NCBI GenBank assembly: GCA_031266815.1
Contig: JAISAG010000146.1
Location: 1 to 39,754, forward strand
Direction: 5' to 3'
Length of the DNA stretch: 39,754 nucleotides
From: Burkholderiaceae bacterium
GTDB lineage: Bacteria > Pseudomonadota > Gammaproteobacteria > Burkholderiales > Burkholderiaceae_D
Shown: one piece after another, positions 26,022-33,922 of the stretch
How the letters are laid out: each line of letters begins with the position of its first letter
Position numbering within the stretch: position 1 is the stretch's first letter
Notes under the pieces: generated by a model
Told to the model about the DNA's origin: nothing
The model's database searches: none
Seen by the model: only the letters and a program-made list of their open reading frames with translations
Position numbers and translations under genes: made by a program

Positions 26022-28220
26022 CTACAGACGGACCACTTTTTTGAACTCTTCCAGCGGGACAGGCAAATGCAGGTGAAATCCCTGCACATAGTCCGCATTG
26101 TATTTCCGGCAGTACTCCAGTTGCTCAGCCGTTTCCACTCCTTCGATGCACACTTTCCTTCCCATGGAATGGACCAGTTCCACAATAAGGCGGATAAAAG
26201 ACTCCGCGTAGGCATCTGTAGCAACGTCGTGAATGAACACCTTGTCTATCTTGACAATGTCAATGGGCAACTCGCGCATATTTCCAAGTGATGAATATCC
26301 AGAGCCAAAGTCGTCCATGGATATCCGAATGCCATGCTGACGAAACTCTTCTGCCAGCGCTTTCACCCTGGTTATGTCATTCATCACCATGCTCTCGGTG
26401 ATTTCAAGGACGATATTGGATGCGTTCACGTCCGTTTCTTCCACGATGGACAAAACGCGTTCCAGAAAGTCCTGTTGCTGTAACTGGCGGACAGACACGT
26501 TAATGCTGATCCAGAAATCGGGGTGCACTTCGTTAACCTTGCGGCAAACGCGCACTGACTCATGCAGGACGAATTCGCCTATAGGGATAATCAGCCCCAG
26601 ATATTCCGCCAGAGGAATAAATTGAAGGGGAAGCAACTGTGAACCATCGGGCAGCGTCCACCTCAGCAAGGCCTCCGCACCGATTACTTCCCCCTTGCTG
26701 TTTGTCTGGGGCTGATAAAACACAGAGAGGCCACTGAAATTGTTTTCGATGGCTTCCCGCATTTGCCTCTCCATCTCTGCCCGCTCAATGGAGTCGTTAT
26801 CCTGTGCCGGATTATAGAAGGTGTGGTTGTTCTTTCCCGCCTTTTTCGCCTGATACATGGCGATATCCGCGTTTCGGACAACCTCCTTGACACTCATCTC
26901 CCCATCGGGAAACCGGACAACCCCGATACTGAGGGTGCAGTAGAAACTCTTGCCCAGCACAACCCACGGAAGTTGTGCCCTGTCAAGAAGCACCTGAATG
27001 ATGTCCTGTGGCGATGGCGACTGCGTCAGGATAGCAAATTCGTCCCCTCCGAGGCGAAATATCTCGGAGTGATGTCCCAAATTCTCCAGGAGAAAGGTGG
27101 CAAACCCCTTGAGAATCATATCCCCGTAATCGTGTCCATAACCGTCATTGATGACCTTGAAATCGTCCATGTCAATGTGGAACATGTACCCCTGTTGCCC
27201 GTTGTGCTGCACTTCTTTCATGACGGCAATCAGACTGTCTTCCAGACGATAGCGATTCCCCAGTCCGGTCAGCGGGTCTGTCAGCGCCATCGTTTTTATT
27301 CTGGATTCACTGTGCTTCCTGTCCAGCACGGTAGACACCAGGCGCACAACATTCGCGAGAAAAGCAATGGTGTCCGTGCTCCACCTGCGCTTTTGCACGC
27401 ACTCATTAAAGCAGAGCCACCCCCAGAGATCATCGCGCACGTAAACAGGAAAGACCGCCGCCGCGACAACACCCGCCCGCGCGAAGCCGGAGAGAAAATC
27501 GGGGAATGCATCGCCAAAATGAACAATAGTGGGCGACCTGCCGCGCGCGTACTGCGCATCATCCAAAACCGCTATCTGCGGCTCCTGTGCAAGCTCCCTG
27601 TGGCGGTGCCCGACTACCGAAGCCGCCGCATTACGCCACTCGCAAAATACCTTGCCTTCTCCAGACCCGCGTACTCTTTCGAATAAAACGACATGACCCA
27701 CACCAAGGTAAGTCCCTGTCTTGCTCGCAACAACCTGCAATACACTTCCGAAATTCGTCTCGTGAATGGCGTGCAGTATTTCACCAAGCAGGTCGTTCTG
27801 CCTGGCATAGTCGTCCATCTTGTCCATATCGGACTGGACCTTGTTCTGGTCACGCATCAGGCAATCGTAGTACTGCACCTCCCCCTGCGCGTCGCGCGAG
27901 GCAATGATGGTAGACGTTACCCAGACACGGGTGTTATCTGGCCTGACCACGCGATGCAACACGCTGAATTTGTCTATACGCTGCCTTGCATGCTCGTCCA
28001 GCGCGTCTATCAGCGTCTTGTGGTCTTCGTGAGAGATAATATCCAGCCACCGCGTCTTTTTGGAAACAAAATCCTCCCGGGAATAGCCGTAATACGCCAC
28101 ATCCTCCGTCACAAACAGGGTGGCGTAGCCCGAAGCGGGTCCTCCAACCCGTACAACAACCGACGGCGACTTTCCTCCGGCTCCATCGGATTGTCGTAAT
28201 TTTGTAATAAACGATGTCAC
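26022..28220 (-). CDS. PAS-GAF-GGDEF-EAL cyclic-di-GMP signalling protein
   Basis: The 732-residue cytosolic protein has a PAS-like sensor (about 28-123), a GAF-like domain (about 143-303), a diguanylate cyclase domain with intact GGDEF at 391-395, and a phosphodiesterase domain. The EAL motif is at 516-518, followed by NVSVRQL, LEITES, the DDFGSGYSSL loop, KIDKVF and EGVE. All the classical EAL metal and catalytic residues are seen. The inhibitory RxxD site nine residues before GGDEF is absent (GHHS instead). Both activities are therefore possible, with phosphodiesterase the safer guess. GTG at 28220 has GGGGAG at ideal spacing; the frame also opens at a GTG at 28346, which would add 42 residues without recognisable domain. 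Confidence 0.9.
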   Translation of the reverse strand: MTSFITKLRQSDGAGGKSPSVVVRVGGPASGYATLFVTEDVAYYGYSREDFVSKKTRWLDIISHEDHKTLIDALDEHARQRIDKFSVLHRVVRPDNTRVWVTSTIIASRDAQGEVQYYDCLMRDQNKVQSDMDKMDDYARQNDLLGEILHAIHETNFGSVLQVVASKTGTYLGVGHVVLFERVRGSGEGKVFCEWRNAAASVVGHRHRELAQEPQIAVLDDAQYARGRSPTIVHFGDAFPDFLSGFARAGVVAAAVFPVYVRDDLWGWLCFNECVQKRRWSTDTIAFLANVVRLVSTVLDRKHSESRIKTMALTDPLTGLGNRYRLEDSLIAVMKEVQHNGQQGYMFHIDMDDFKVINDGYGHDYGDMILKGFATFLLENLGHHSEIFRLGGDEFAILTQSPSPQDIIQVLLDRAQLPWVVLGKSFYCTLSIGVVRFPDGEMSVKEVVRNADIAMYQAKKAGKNNHTFYNPAQDNDSIERAEMERQMREAIENNFSGLSVFYQPQTNSKGEVIGAEALLRWTLPDGSQLLPLQFIPLAEYLGLIIPIGEFVLHESVRVCRKVNEVHPDFWISINVSVRQLQQQDFLERVLSIVEETDVNASNIVLEITESMVMNDITRVKALAEEFRQHGIRISMDDFGSGYSSLGNMRELPIDIVKIDKVFIHDVATDAYAESFIRLIVELVHSMGRKVCIEGVETAEQLEYCRKYNADYVQGFHLHLPVPLEEFKKVVRL

Positions 28221-28394
28221 CCACTGCTCCCCAACAAGCACCCGCCGAACAGATGAACACTGGTCCAACAGGCCGAAAAAACCTCTCCGCACCGGATTAT
28301 AAGACCAATTCGCCCGATAAACCGATTTTAATTGTAAAAAAGACACTAATTCGAAAACAGAGGGCTCTTATAGCAGTGATTCCATGCGGCATGT

Positions 28395-28440
28395 GCGGGC
28401 CTTGCCCGCCCGGACGCTATTCCAAATTCCCACACGGGAA
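28395..28440. repeat. Two adjacent hairpins in a divergent control region
   Basis: GCGGGC-CTT-GCCCGC (28395-28409) and TTCCC-ACAC-GGGAA (28427-28440) lie in the roughly 300-base region between the GGDEF-EAL start and the ferredoxin-like gene. Apart from these and the promoter at 28456 I see nothing else in this stretch. They could be operators or leader hairpins of the minus-strand transcript. Confidence 0.45.
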
Positions 28441-28455
28441 AGGGCGCCACACATC

Positions 28456-28485
28456 ATGTCAAGGAAAAAGCGAAGCTGATAGAAT
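28456..28485 (+). promoter_or_regulatory. Predicted promoter of the EFR1-like gene
   Basis: ATGTCA (28456-28461), an 18-base spacer and TAGAAT (28480-28485) with a TG dinucleotide one base ahead of it (extended -10). The start would lie about 30 bases before the ATG at 28525. Confidence 0.5.
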
Positions 28486-28524
28486 ACGGGTGTTCACAAG
28501 AGCAAGTCAGAGAGGAGGCCGCGT

Positions 28525-29301
28525 ATGCAAAACGACAAGATAGAGCGTGTTTATTTCAGCCCTTCAGGAACAACGCTGTCTGTTGTCGAAGAGATCTCTA
28601 AACATTTCTTCGGGAAAAAAAGTGAATTCAACCTGATGTGGGATCCATTGGATTCGGAAACACGGATCGCGTCCAATGTCCTGACCGTCGTCGCCGTACC
28701 CGTGTTTTCTGGAAGAATTCCTGCTCTGTGTGCGGAAAAGCTGGCTCACCTCAAGGGAGAGAATACACCGGCTATCGCCGTGGTGACCTATGGGAACCGT
28801 GCGTATGAAGATGCGCTGCTGGAACTGAAAAACACCCTTGAGGCAAACGGCTTTGTGCTCCTTGGCGCAGCAGCAGTCGTTGCCCAACATTCGATTTACC
28901 CGCGCGCCGCAGCGGGGCGCCCGGACACGCAGGATAAGCGTGCGCTGACCACCTTCGCGCGGCAATGCGCCAAAAAGCTCAGAGAATATCCCGAAACACC
29001 TCTCTCCCCCCTCGACATAAAAGGCAACTTTCCCTACAGGGAATATCAACACCTCACAATGAAACCAACGGTAAATGATTCGTGCACACTGTGCGGCATT
29101 TGTGCATCTGTCTGTCCTGTCGGCGCTATCCCGCCGGAAGATCCGAAAACAAAGGATGACACGCTCTGCATTGCCTGTACCGCCTGTATTTCCGTGTGCC
29201 CCGAAAAAGCACAGGGATTTCACTTTCCCGAGTATGCGACGTGGCAGGAAAAGTTTGTGACCAAAAACAGTGCGCGCAAGGAACCGGAATTTTTTGTATA
29301 G
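28525..29301 (+). CDS. EFR1-like flavodoxin-ferredoxin fusion protein
   Basis: In 258 residues it joins a flavodoxin-like N-terminal domain (FMN phosphate loop FSPSGTT at 11-17) to a C-terminal two-cluster ferredoxin. Cluster cysteines are C187, C190, C193, C197 and C215, C218, C221, C225, each group followed by Pro. EFR1-family proteins are common in anaerobes and are thought to shuttle low-potential electrons between flavin and [4Fe-4S] centres; partners are not known. AGGAGG seven bases before the ATG is a strong ribosome binding site. It is followed 42 bases later by the beta-hydroxyacid dehydrogenase, probably on the same transcript. Confidence 0.85.
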   Translation: MQNDKIERVYFSPSGTTLSVVEEISKHFFGKKSEFNLMWDPLDSETRIASNVLTVVAVPVFSGRIPALCAEKLAHLKGENTPAIAVVTYGNRAYEDALLELKNTLEANGFVLLGAAAVVAQHSIYPRAAAGRPDTQDKRALTTFARQCAKKLREYPETPLSPLDIKGNFPYREYQHLTMKPTVNDSCTLCGICASVCPVGAIPPEDPKTKDDTLCIACTACISVCPEKAQGFHFPEYATWQEKFVTKNSARKEPEFFV

Positions 29302-29343
29302 CGTACCCCAGAAGAAATCTTTCTCTCGCAGCGAAGAATACAG

Positions 29344-30240
29344 ATGGAACTCTCCTTTTTGGGTATAGGAAAAATGGGCTACGGCATGGCGCGCAACTTG
29401 CTCGACGCGGGTGCGCGCGTATGCGTCTATAACAGAACGCGGACACGGTGTGCTCCACTGGAAGCGCTGGGGGCGCGAGCAGCGGAAACGCCTGAAGCGA
29501 CCGTTATCGGCGCGGACATCGTATTCACCATGCTCTCCGATGATGCCGCACTCAACGCAACAATGCGTGACGAGGTCATTGCGTGCATGAAGCCGGGCGC
29601 TGTCCACGTGTCAATGAGCACCATTAGCCCCATGACATCAGCGCAAATGGAAAAACGGCATATCCATCAGGGCAGCTTGTATCTTGCCTGCCCCGTATTT
29701 GGTCGTCCCGATGCTGCGGCAGCGGGTCAATTGAGGCTCTGCCTGTCAGGCGACGAAGCCGCTAAAAAGAAAGTCGCCCCCCATTTGAAATCTATGGGAG
29801 AAGTCTGGGACTTCGGCGCTTCGCCGGGCAACGCCAACGTTATCAAGCTCGCGGGCAATTTCATGCTGGCTTCGCTGATCGAACTGCTTGGTGAGGCCTA
29901 TACCTTTGTCGAAAGTGCAGGCGGGGAGCCGGCACTTTTCCATCATTTCATCTCCAGCACCATGCTTTCCGCTCCCGCCGTTAAAAATTATGGTCAATTC
30001 ATTCTTGATGCCGATTTTGACAAGGCAGGGTTTACTGCCACACTGGGCGCCAAAGATATTCGCCTCGTTCGCGATACGGCGCGCGCCCACTGCACCCCGC
30101 TTCCCATCGCGTCCCTTCTTGAAGACCGCTTTTTGCGTACGCTTGCCCGCGGCTGGGCGGAAAAGGACTGGTCAAGCATCATACAAAACCAGCGTGACGA
30201 TGCGGGATTACCAACACTTTCCCCAGTGAAGGATTCGTGA
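29344..30240 (+). CDS. NAD(P)-dependent beta-hydroxyacid dehydrogenase family protein
   Basis: The 298 residues match the 3-hydroxyisobutyrate dehydrogenase / tartronate semialdehyde reductase family. They have a GIGKMG Rossmann loop at 7-12, the substrate segment STISP (about 92-96), a GR-D-A loop after PVFG (117-128), and the catalytic Lys168 in GNANVIKLAGN. Substrate could be 3-hydroxyisobutyrate, tartronate semialdehyde, glyoxylate or succinic semialdehyde. If the host is an oxalate or glyoxylate user, the glyoxylate/tartronate role would fit, but the sequence does not prove it. The ribosome binding site is weak (GAAGA), so coupling to the preceding ferredoxin-like gene is possible. Confidence 0.85.
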   Translation: MELSFLGIGKMGYGMARNLLDAGARVCVYNRTRTRCAPLEALGARAAETPEATVIGADIVFTMLSDDAALNATMRDEVIACMKPGAVHVSMSTISPMTSAQMEKRHIHQGSLYLACPVFGRPDAAAAGQLRLCLSGDEAAKKKVAPHLKSMGEVWDFGASPGNANVIKLAGNFMLASLIELLGEAYTFVESAGGEPALFHHFISSTMLSAPAVKNYGQFILDADFDKAGFTATLGAKDIRLVRDTARAHCTPLPIASLLEDRFLRTLARGWAEKDWSSIIQNQRDDAGLPTLSPVKDS

Positions 30241-30386
30241 CTGTCCTGCCGGATATCGGCACGATACGCACATCATTGAACGAAATGGTCGCGCAAACAT
30301 CAGAAATGGCGCGGTACGCCTCGCCCCGTGCGGCGCAAAAACCGACCCTGCCCCGTCACCGCAGGCATTCACACAGAATACGGTTC

Positions 30387-30415
30387 TTGACACTGCCTGA
30401 CACAGTTTCTATAAT
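30387..30415 (+). promoter_or_regulatory. Consensus sigma70 promoter of tRNA-Asn
   Basis: TTGACA (30387-30392), a 17-base spacer and TATAAT (30410-30415): a perfect consensus at perfect spacing. The tRNA begins 13 bases past the -10, leaving a 5' leader of only about five bases. The 146 bases between the dehydrogenase stop and this promoter hold nothing I recognise. Confidence 0.9.
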
Positions 30416-30427
30416 CTTCGCTCCTGT

Positions 30428-30503
30428 TCCTCGATAGCTCAGTCGGTAGAGCGACGGACTGTTAATCCGCAGGTCCCAGGTTCGAGCCCTGGTCGAGGAG
30501 CCA
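30428..30503 (+). tRNA. tRNA-Asn (anticodon GTT)
   Basis: The 76 bases fold as a standard tRNA. The acceptor stem TCCTCGA (30428-30434) pairs with TCGAGGA (30493-30499), G is the discriminator, and the CCA is encoded at 30501-30503. The D-loop AGCTCAGTCGGTAGAGC and the T-loop GGTTCGAGCCC are typical, and the anticodon GTT lies at 30461-30463. It decodes AAC and AAU. It has its own promoter and terminator, so it is a single-gene unit. Confidence 0.98.
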
Positions 30504-30510
30504 GATTTCC

Positions 30511-30535
30511 AAAGCCTGTAGCGATACAGGCTTTT
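30511..30535 (+). terminator. Terminator of tRNA-Asn
   Basis: AAAGCCTGTA-GCGA-TACAGGCTTT gives a ten-pair stem with a GNRA-type loop. The stem ends in a T-run of only four bases, seven bases after the tRNA CCA. The position supports termination despite the short U-tract. Confidence 0.8.
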
Positions 30536-30887
30536 GTTCGACAAGTTTCTGAAGTGCCGCACACGGATATCCGGTGTGTTCTTCGTATCCGCGCTCACCC
30601 CTTTGGGACTACAGGGAAGGCAGCCCCCGCGAGAAAACCGCCAGGGTGTGGACAACCGCGCAACCAGCGCAAGAACCCTTCGTGATTAACAAGGGAAATC
30701 GCGGCGGCGGGGGATCGCCAAACGTGAGAAACATGTCAGGATTGTCGGCTATGCACGCCCTGGGGAACAGCGATGATGGCAACGCGCAGGCTCAGATAAC
30801 CTCGCAAACAGAATCACGGTTGCGGAGCGAGGGCCGCTTTCCCGTATTGACACCGCTTCGCACCAGAGTGGTGCTGTAACAAATTTG

Positions 30888-30896
30888 TGCTACAAT
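30888..30896 (+). promoter_or_regulatory. Predicted extended -10 promoter of rpmE2
   Basis: TG-C-TACAAT is an extended -10 element; no good -35 is seen at normal spacing (a TTGACA at 30847 is too far). Transcription from about 30903 would give a leader of about 108 bases. Confidence 0.5.
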
Positions 30897-30941
30897 CTGA
30901 AACCTATGGTGTAAAGTCTGGTGCGGTGTGTGCCGTTTCAG
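30897..30941. repeat. Inverted repeat CTGAAAC/GTTTCAG at the rpmE2 transcription start
   Basis: CTGAAAC (30897-30903) and GTTTCAG (30935-30941) are perfect seven-base arms 31 bases apart, directly after the -10. The first arm spans the likely start point, so the pair could be a DNA operator or, if initiation is earlier than estimated, the base of an RNA stem. Confidence 0.5.
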
Positions 30942-31010
30942 GAAGCAGGACAAACAATCGGGCCGTAGTGTTTCGTGCGTTCGCCGGTTCCCAATATAAC
31001 AGAGGAAAAA

Positions 31011-31277
31011 ATGAAAGAAGGTATTCATCCTGAATATCGTGAGGTGGTGTTTCACGATGTGTCGTGTGATTTCAAATTCGTAACGCGTTCGACCATTGCA
31101 ACAAGGGAGACCATCCGGTTCGAGGGCAAGGAGTACCCTCTTGTGAAGGTAGAGGTGTCGTCTGAATCCCATCCCTTCTACACAGGCAAATACAAAATTG
31201 TTGATACGGCGGGGCGCGTCGAGAAATTCCGTCAGAAATTCGGCAAGGTGGGTTCTAAAACGCATGTTAGTGCCTGA
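31011..31277 (+). CDS. rpmE2: 50S ribosomal protein L31, type B
   Basis: The 88 residues open with [16 protein letters not shown], as in L31. They lack the CxxC zinc-ribbon cysteines of type A; the single cysteine in VSCDF does not form a pair. The C-terminal [11 protein letters not shown] is the type B hallmark. Zinc-free L31 lets cells spare zinc where both types exist; in many Burkholderiales I believe type B is the only copy, which cannot be checked here. AGAGGAAAAA precedes the ATG. It is flanked by a long leader and a strong terminator, so it is probably monocistronic. No clear Zur box is seen. Confidence 0.95.
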   Translation: MKEGIHPEYREVVFHDVSCDFKFVTRSTIATRETIRFEGKEYPLVKVEVSSESHPFYTGKYKIVDTAGRVEKFRQKFGKVGSKTHVSA

Positions 31278-31293
31278 CTGCGTTTCTTGCTGG

Positions 31294-31319
31294 AAAAGGC
31301 AGCTTCGGCTGCCTTTTTT
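31294..31319 (+). terminator. Intrinsic terminator of rpmE2
   Basis: GGCAGC-TTCG-GCTGCC (31298-31313) is a UUCG-capped stem, extended by flanking A/T pairs and followed by six T. It lies 20 bases after the rpmE2 stop. Confidence 0.93.
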
Positions 31320-31363
31320 CCGTTGTATCCGCGCAAACTGATTCATCTCGCGAGGGCATCAGC

Positions 31364-33118
31364 GTGGTACCCCCTCCTCCGCCACTTTCATTAAAACCTG
31401 CCCGCCTGTCCGCCGCCGAGGCAAGATCCCTCCCGCGCTGGAGCCTGGTTTTGTTATGCCTGCTCTACATCCTGCCCGGTCTGCTGGTGCGTGACCCGTG
31501 GAAAAACATTGATGCAGACCACTTTGGCGTTATGTGGACAATGGCGCACGGAACCATCAGCGACTGGCTGCTCCCCAATATTGCTGGTGCCCCCATGCCC
31601 CGATCAGGTCCGCTGGCTTTCTGGGCTGGCGCCTCTTTTATCGCCTTGTTCGGCAATCTTATCGGAGATGTCTACGCTGCGCGGCTGGCTACCTTCTTCT
31701 TTTTCACTCTCTCCGCCTACTCAGTCTGGCGAACAACTTTTCTGCTGGGTCGCCGCCAGGAAGCCCAGCCCCTGCGGCTGGCATTCGGCGGACAACCCGA
31801 AGCAACCGACTATGGGCGGGTGCTGGCAGACGGCGCACTGCTGATTTACCTAGGCAGTCTGGGGCTTATCATGTTCAGTCATGAAACCAGTGCCCACGCC
31901 CTTTATGTCGCCCTGATCGCTTTCACGTTGTGTGGGTGCGCCCGCCATATTGATTCTCCCAGCGCAAAACATGCCGCATTGATTGGCCTGGCACTGGGTT
32001 GTCTGGTATTGACCAATGGATGGATTGCGCCGCTCGTCCTGTGTGCCGGATTGGGGATTGCCGGGTTTTTCTGTTCCGTTTCCCGTTCCCGCCATCTGTT
32101 ACATGTGCTTCTTGCCTTGCTGGTCATTTGCCTGATTGTCTCCATTTGGCCCACTTTGGTGTTGTGGCACAACCCTTACGCAGGAAGTCCCGTCACAGCG
32201 TGGATGCAGTGGAATTCCTCCCTTGTCGCACTGCCGGACATTAACACGCTCAAGAATTTTTTTCACTTCGTACGGTACGCCCTGTGGGGATTCTGGCCTG
32301 CGTGGCCCTTTGCCTGCTGGGCGGTATACACGTGGCACAGGCAATGGCGAGACCCGCACATCGCGTTGCCACTATTTTTTGTTGCCGTTTTTCTTCTGCT
32401 GGCATTGCCCGGATTTCAAAGGGAAGATGACATTTTGTTGTCCATGTTCCCGCCTTTGGTCATCCTTGCCGCTTTTGGACTGCCCACCATGAAGCGAAGC
32501 GCCATCAATGCCGTTGACTGGTTTTCCGTCATGGGATTCACCGCCGCGGGGATTGTTATCTGGACATGCTGGCTGGCGGCGCAGACGGGCTGGCCACCCA
32601 GGATTGCGAGAAACGCCCTGAAGCTGGCGCCGGGCTTTGTGCCGGAGATGAGCCTGATGGCGATACTGGTTGCCGCCTGCGCCACGCTCTGCTGGTTTCT
32701 CCTCGTTTACTGGCGCATCTCCAGACGCCCCCCTGTGCTGTGGCGCGCCGTTGTTCTCTCTTCTGGAGGCGTCATTTTGTGCTGGCTCTTGCTGGCAACG
32801 CTCTGGTTGCCATGGATTAACTATAACAAGAGCTACGCCGGTGTTGCCAGACAGATGTCCCGCCATATCCCGGACAAGCGCGTTTGCGTGGATGCAAAAG
32901 TTGGCGTGTCGCAACGCGCCTCATTTGCCTACTTCGGTCAGATTCGCTTTGGTGGCCTGAGTGGAGAAAAGTGCGGCTACGTCCTTCTGCAGGACACGAT
33001 ACCGAGAAGGAACCCTCCTGCCTCTCCTCCCCTCTACAAGGGAATGTCGCTGGTATGGGAAGGGCGCCGCCCCAGTGACCGTGACGAGCGCTTCCGCCTC
33101 TATAAACGAAACAGGTAG
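31364..33118 (+). CDS. GT39/ArnT-like integral membrane glycosyltransferase
   Basis: This 584-residue protein has about a dozen hydrophobic segments and the layout of GT-C enzymes such as ArnT and PMT-type mannosyltransferases. A first helix (about 25-45) is followed by a periplasmic loop with DPWKNIDADHFG, where the catalytic Asp is expected. Then comes a second loop with GAPMPRSGPLAFW, like the G.PPL.YW of the family. Such enzymes use polyprenyl-phosphate sugars to modify lipid A, LPS or proteins at the periplasmic face; donor and acceptor are unknown here. The start is a GTG at 31364 with AGGG upstream; no ATG fits the N-terminus better. It stands alone between the rpmE2 terminator and the convergent ogt. 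Confidence 0.75.
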   Translation: MVPPPPPLSLKPARLSAAEARSLPRWSLVLLCLLYILPGLLVRDPWKNIDADHFGVMWTMAHGTISDWLLPNIAGAPMPRSGPLAFWAGASFIALFGNLIGDVYAARLATFFFFTLSAYSVWRTTFLLGRRQEAQPLRLAFGGQPEATDYGRVLADGALLIYLGSLGLIMFSHETSAHALYVALIAFTLCGCARHIDSPSAKHAALIGLALGCLVLTNGWIAPLVLCAGLGIAGFFCSVSRSRHLLHVLLALLVICLIVSIWPTLVLWHNPYAGSPVTAWMQWNSSLVALPDINTLKNFFHFVRYALWGFWPAWPFACWAVYTWHRQWRDPHIALPLFFVAVFLLLALPGFQREDDILLSMFPPLVILAAFGLPTMKRSAINAVDWFSVMGFTAAGIVIWTCWLAAQTGWPPRIARNALKLAPGFVPEMSLMAILVAACATLCWFLLVYWRISRRPPVLWRAVVLSSGGVILCWLLLATLWLPWINYNKSYAGVARQMSRHIPDKRVCVDAKVGVSQRASFAYFGQIRFGGLSGEKCGYVLLQDTIPRRNPPASPPLYKGMSLVWEGRRPSDRDERFRLYKRNR

Positions 33119-33151
33119 CGCTCCGCCGCCTGATCAGAGCACTTGTTGTTA

Positions 33152-33170
33152 TTTAATGCGCAACATTAAA
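33152..33170. other. Hairpin at the convergent GT39-like/ogt junction
   Basis: TTTAATG-CGCAA-CATTAAA forms a seven-pair AT-rich stem that overlaps the ogt stop codon. It could slow transcripts from either side, but it lacks a GC stem, so a terminator role is weakly supported. Confidence 0.35.
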
Positions 33171-33705
33171 GAGCAGTCCCTTTTTTAGGTAAGAACAAAG
33201 AAGACATATCAGTGCCCTCCCATTCAAGCAATTTTGCTTTTGTACCCACACCACCGGCATAACCCGTCAAGCTGCCATTTGAAGCCACAACACGATGGCA
33301 GGGGATAATAATGGAAAGAGGATTATGTCCAACCGCCCCGCCTACTGCCTGACTTGACATGGTTTCCTTATTCATCTTCGCTGCCATTTTTTTGGCGATG
33401 TCACCATAAGTAATGACCTCGCCGTACGGTATTTCACACAAAATGCCCCAGACGCCTTGACGAAACTCGCCACCGACAGGCGCCAACGGCAATTCGGAAA
33501 TGTCGGGCTTTTCGCCCGAAAAATAGTTGTTCAGCCATTTCTTTGCCTCGGTGAATATTGGCATATTGTTTTTTTCAATCATTGCTTCGGATATGGTGCC
33601 CCCGTGATATTTTTGCCCCTCAATCCATAAGCCAACGAGATTGTCTCCGTCACATGCAAGCGTAATCAAACCTACGGGCGATGGACAAGTTGTTGAATAA
33701 TACAT
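33166..33705 (-). CDS. ogt: Methylated-DNA--protein-cysteine methyltransferase
   Basis: Ogt repairs O6-alkylguanine and O4-alkylthymine by moving the alkyl group to its own cysteine, a suicide reaction. The 179 residues carry the active site PCHRV at 135-139 (C136), the preceding VGGAVGHNP helix, and the FRQGVW...IPYGEVITYGDIAKK DNA-binding region. ATG at 33705 has a textbook AGGAGG. The gene is more AT-rich than its neighbours. Its protein, including WLNNYFSGEKP and KKMAAKMNKETMSSQ, reads like versions I know from gut Clostridia, which suggests horizontal gain. It lies after ridA on the same strand with a 217-base gap that contains only a two-copy nine-base tandem repeat. Confidence 0.94.
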   Translation of the reverse strand: MYYSTTCPSPVGLITLACDGDNLVGLWIEGQKYHGGTISEAMIEKNNMPIFTEAKKWLNNYFSGEKPDISELPLAPVGGEFRQGVWGILCEIPYGEVITYGDIAKKMAAKMNKETMSSQAVGGAVGHNPLSIIIPCHRVVASNGSLTGYAGGVGTKAKLLEWEGTDMSSLFLPKKGTAL

Positions 33706-33922
33706 TTCGCGCCTCCTTACAGTGTGTTCCAAAGATTTACTGTTGCATCACCACGCCACAGTCGCCACAGTCGCCGCGTTTCCGCTATTTCCAACAATTC
33801 GTTTGATGCGCGGGGCCAAAGCATTTTTACTTGCGTGCGCCGCCCCTGATTCCGCGCTGGAGAATCCCCGACATATCCGCTCCCTTGCTACCGGATGCAT
33901 CAAGCGCCAAAGGACGGGCGCG

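Larger units (their letters stand above)
30536..31010. other. Intergenic region upstream of rpmE2
   Basis: No convincing gene lies in these 475 bases; a 101-codon plus-strand frame here has no ribosome binding site and no family look. A near-palindrome around GGATATCC (30565-30572, flanked by CACAC and GTGTG) is present. The rpmE2 promoter and leader occupy the last 120 bases. Confidence 0.6.

Noticed and set aside
30237-30437. Open frame starting with GTG that overlaps the beta-hydroxyacid dehydrogenase stop
   Set aside because: It runs through the tRNA promoter into the tRNA gene, has no proper ribosome binding site of its own and no family resemblance.
30574-30879. 101-codon plus-strand frame between tRNA-Asn and rpmE2
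   Set aside because: No ribosome binding site, low-complexity Gly/Arg/Thr composition and no recognisable domain; likely chance in GC-rich spacer.
30428-31010. Possible integrative-element attachment site at the 3' end of tRNA-Asn
   Set aside because: No second copy of the tRNA 3' end and no integrase gene in the window.
33755-33772. Two copies of a nine-base tandem repeat (GCCACAGTC) between ogt and ridA
   Set aside because: Only two units, no conserved spacer pattern and no associated genes, so not a CRISPR or functional array.
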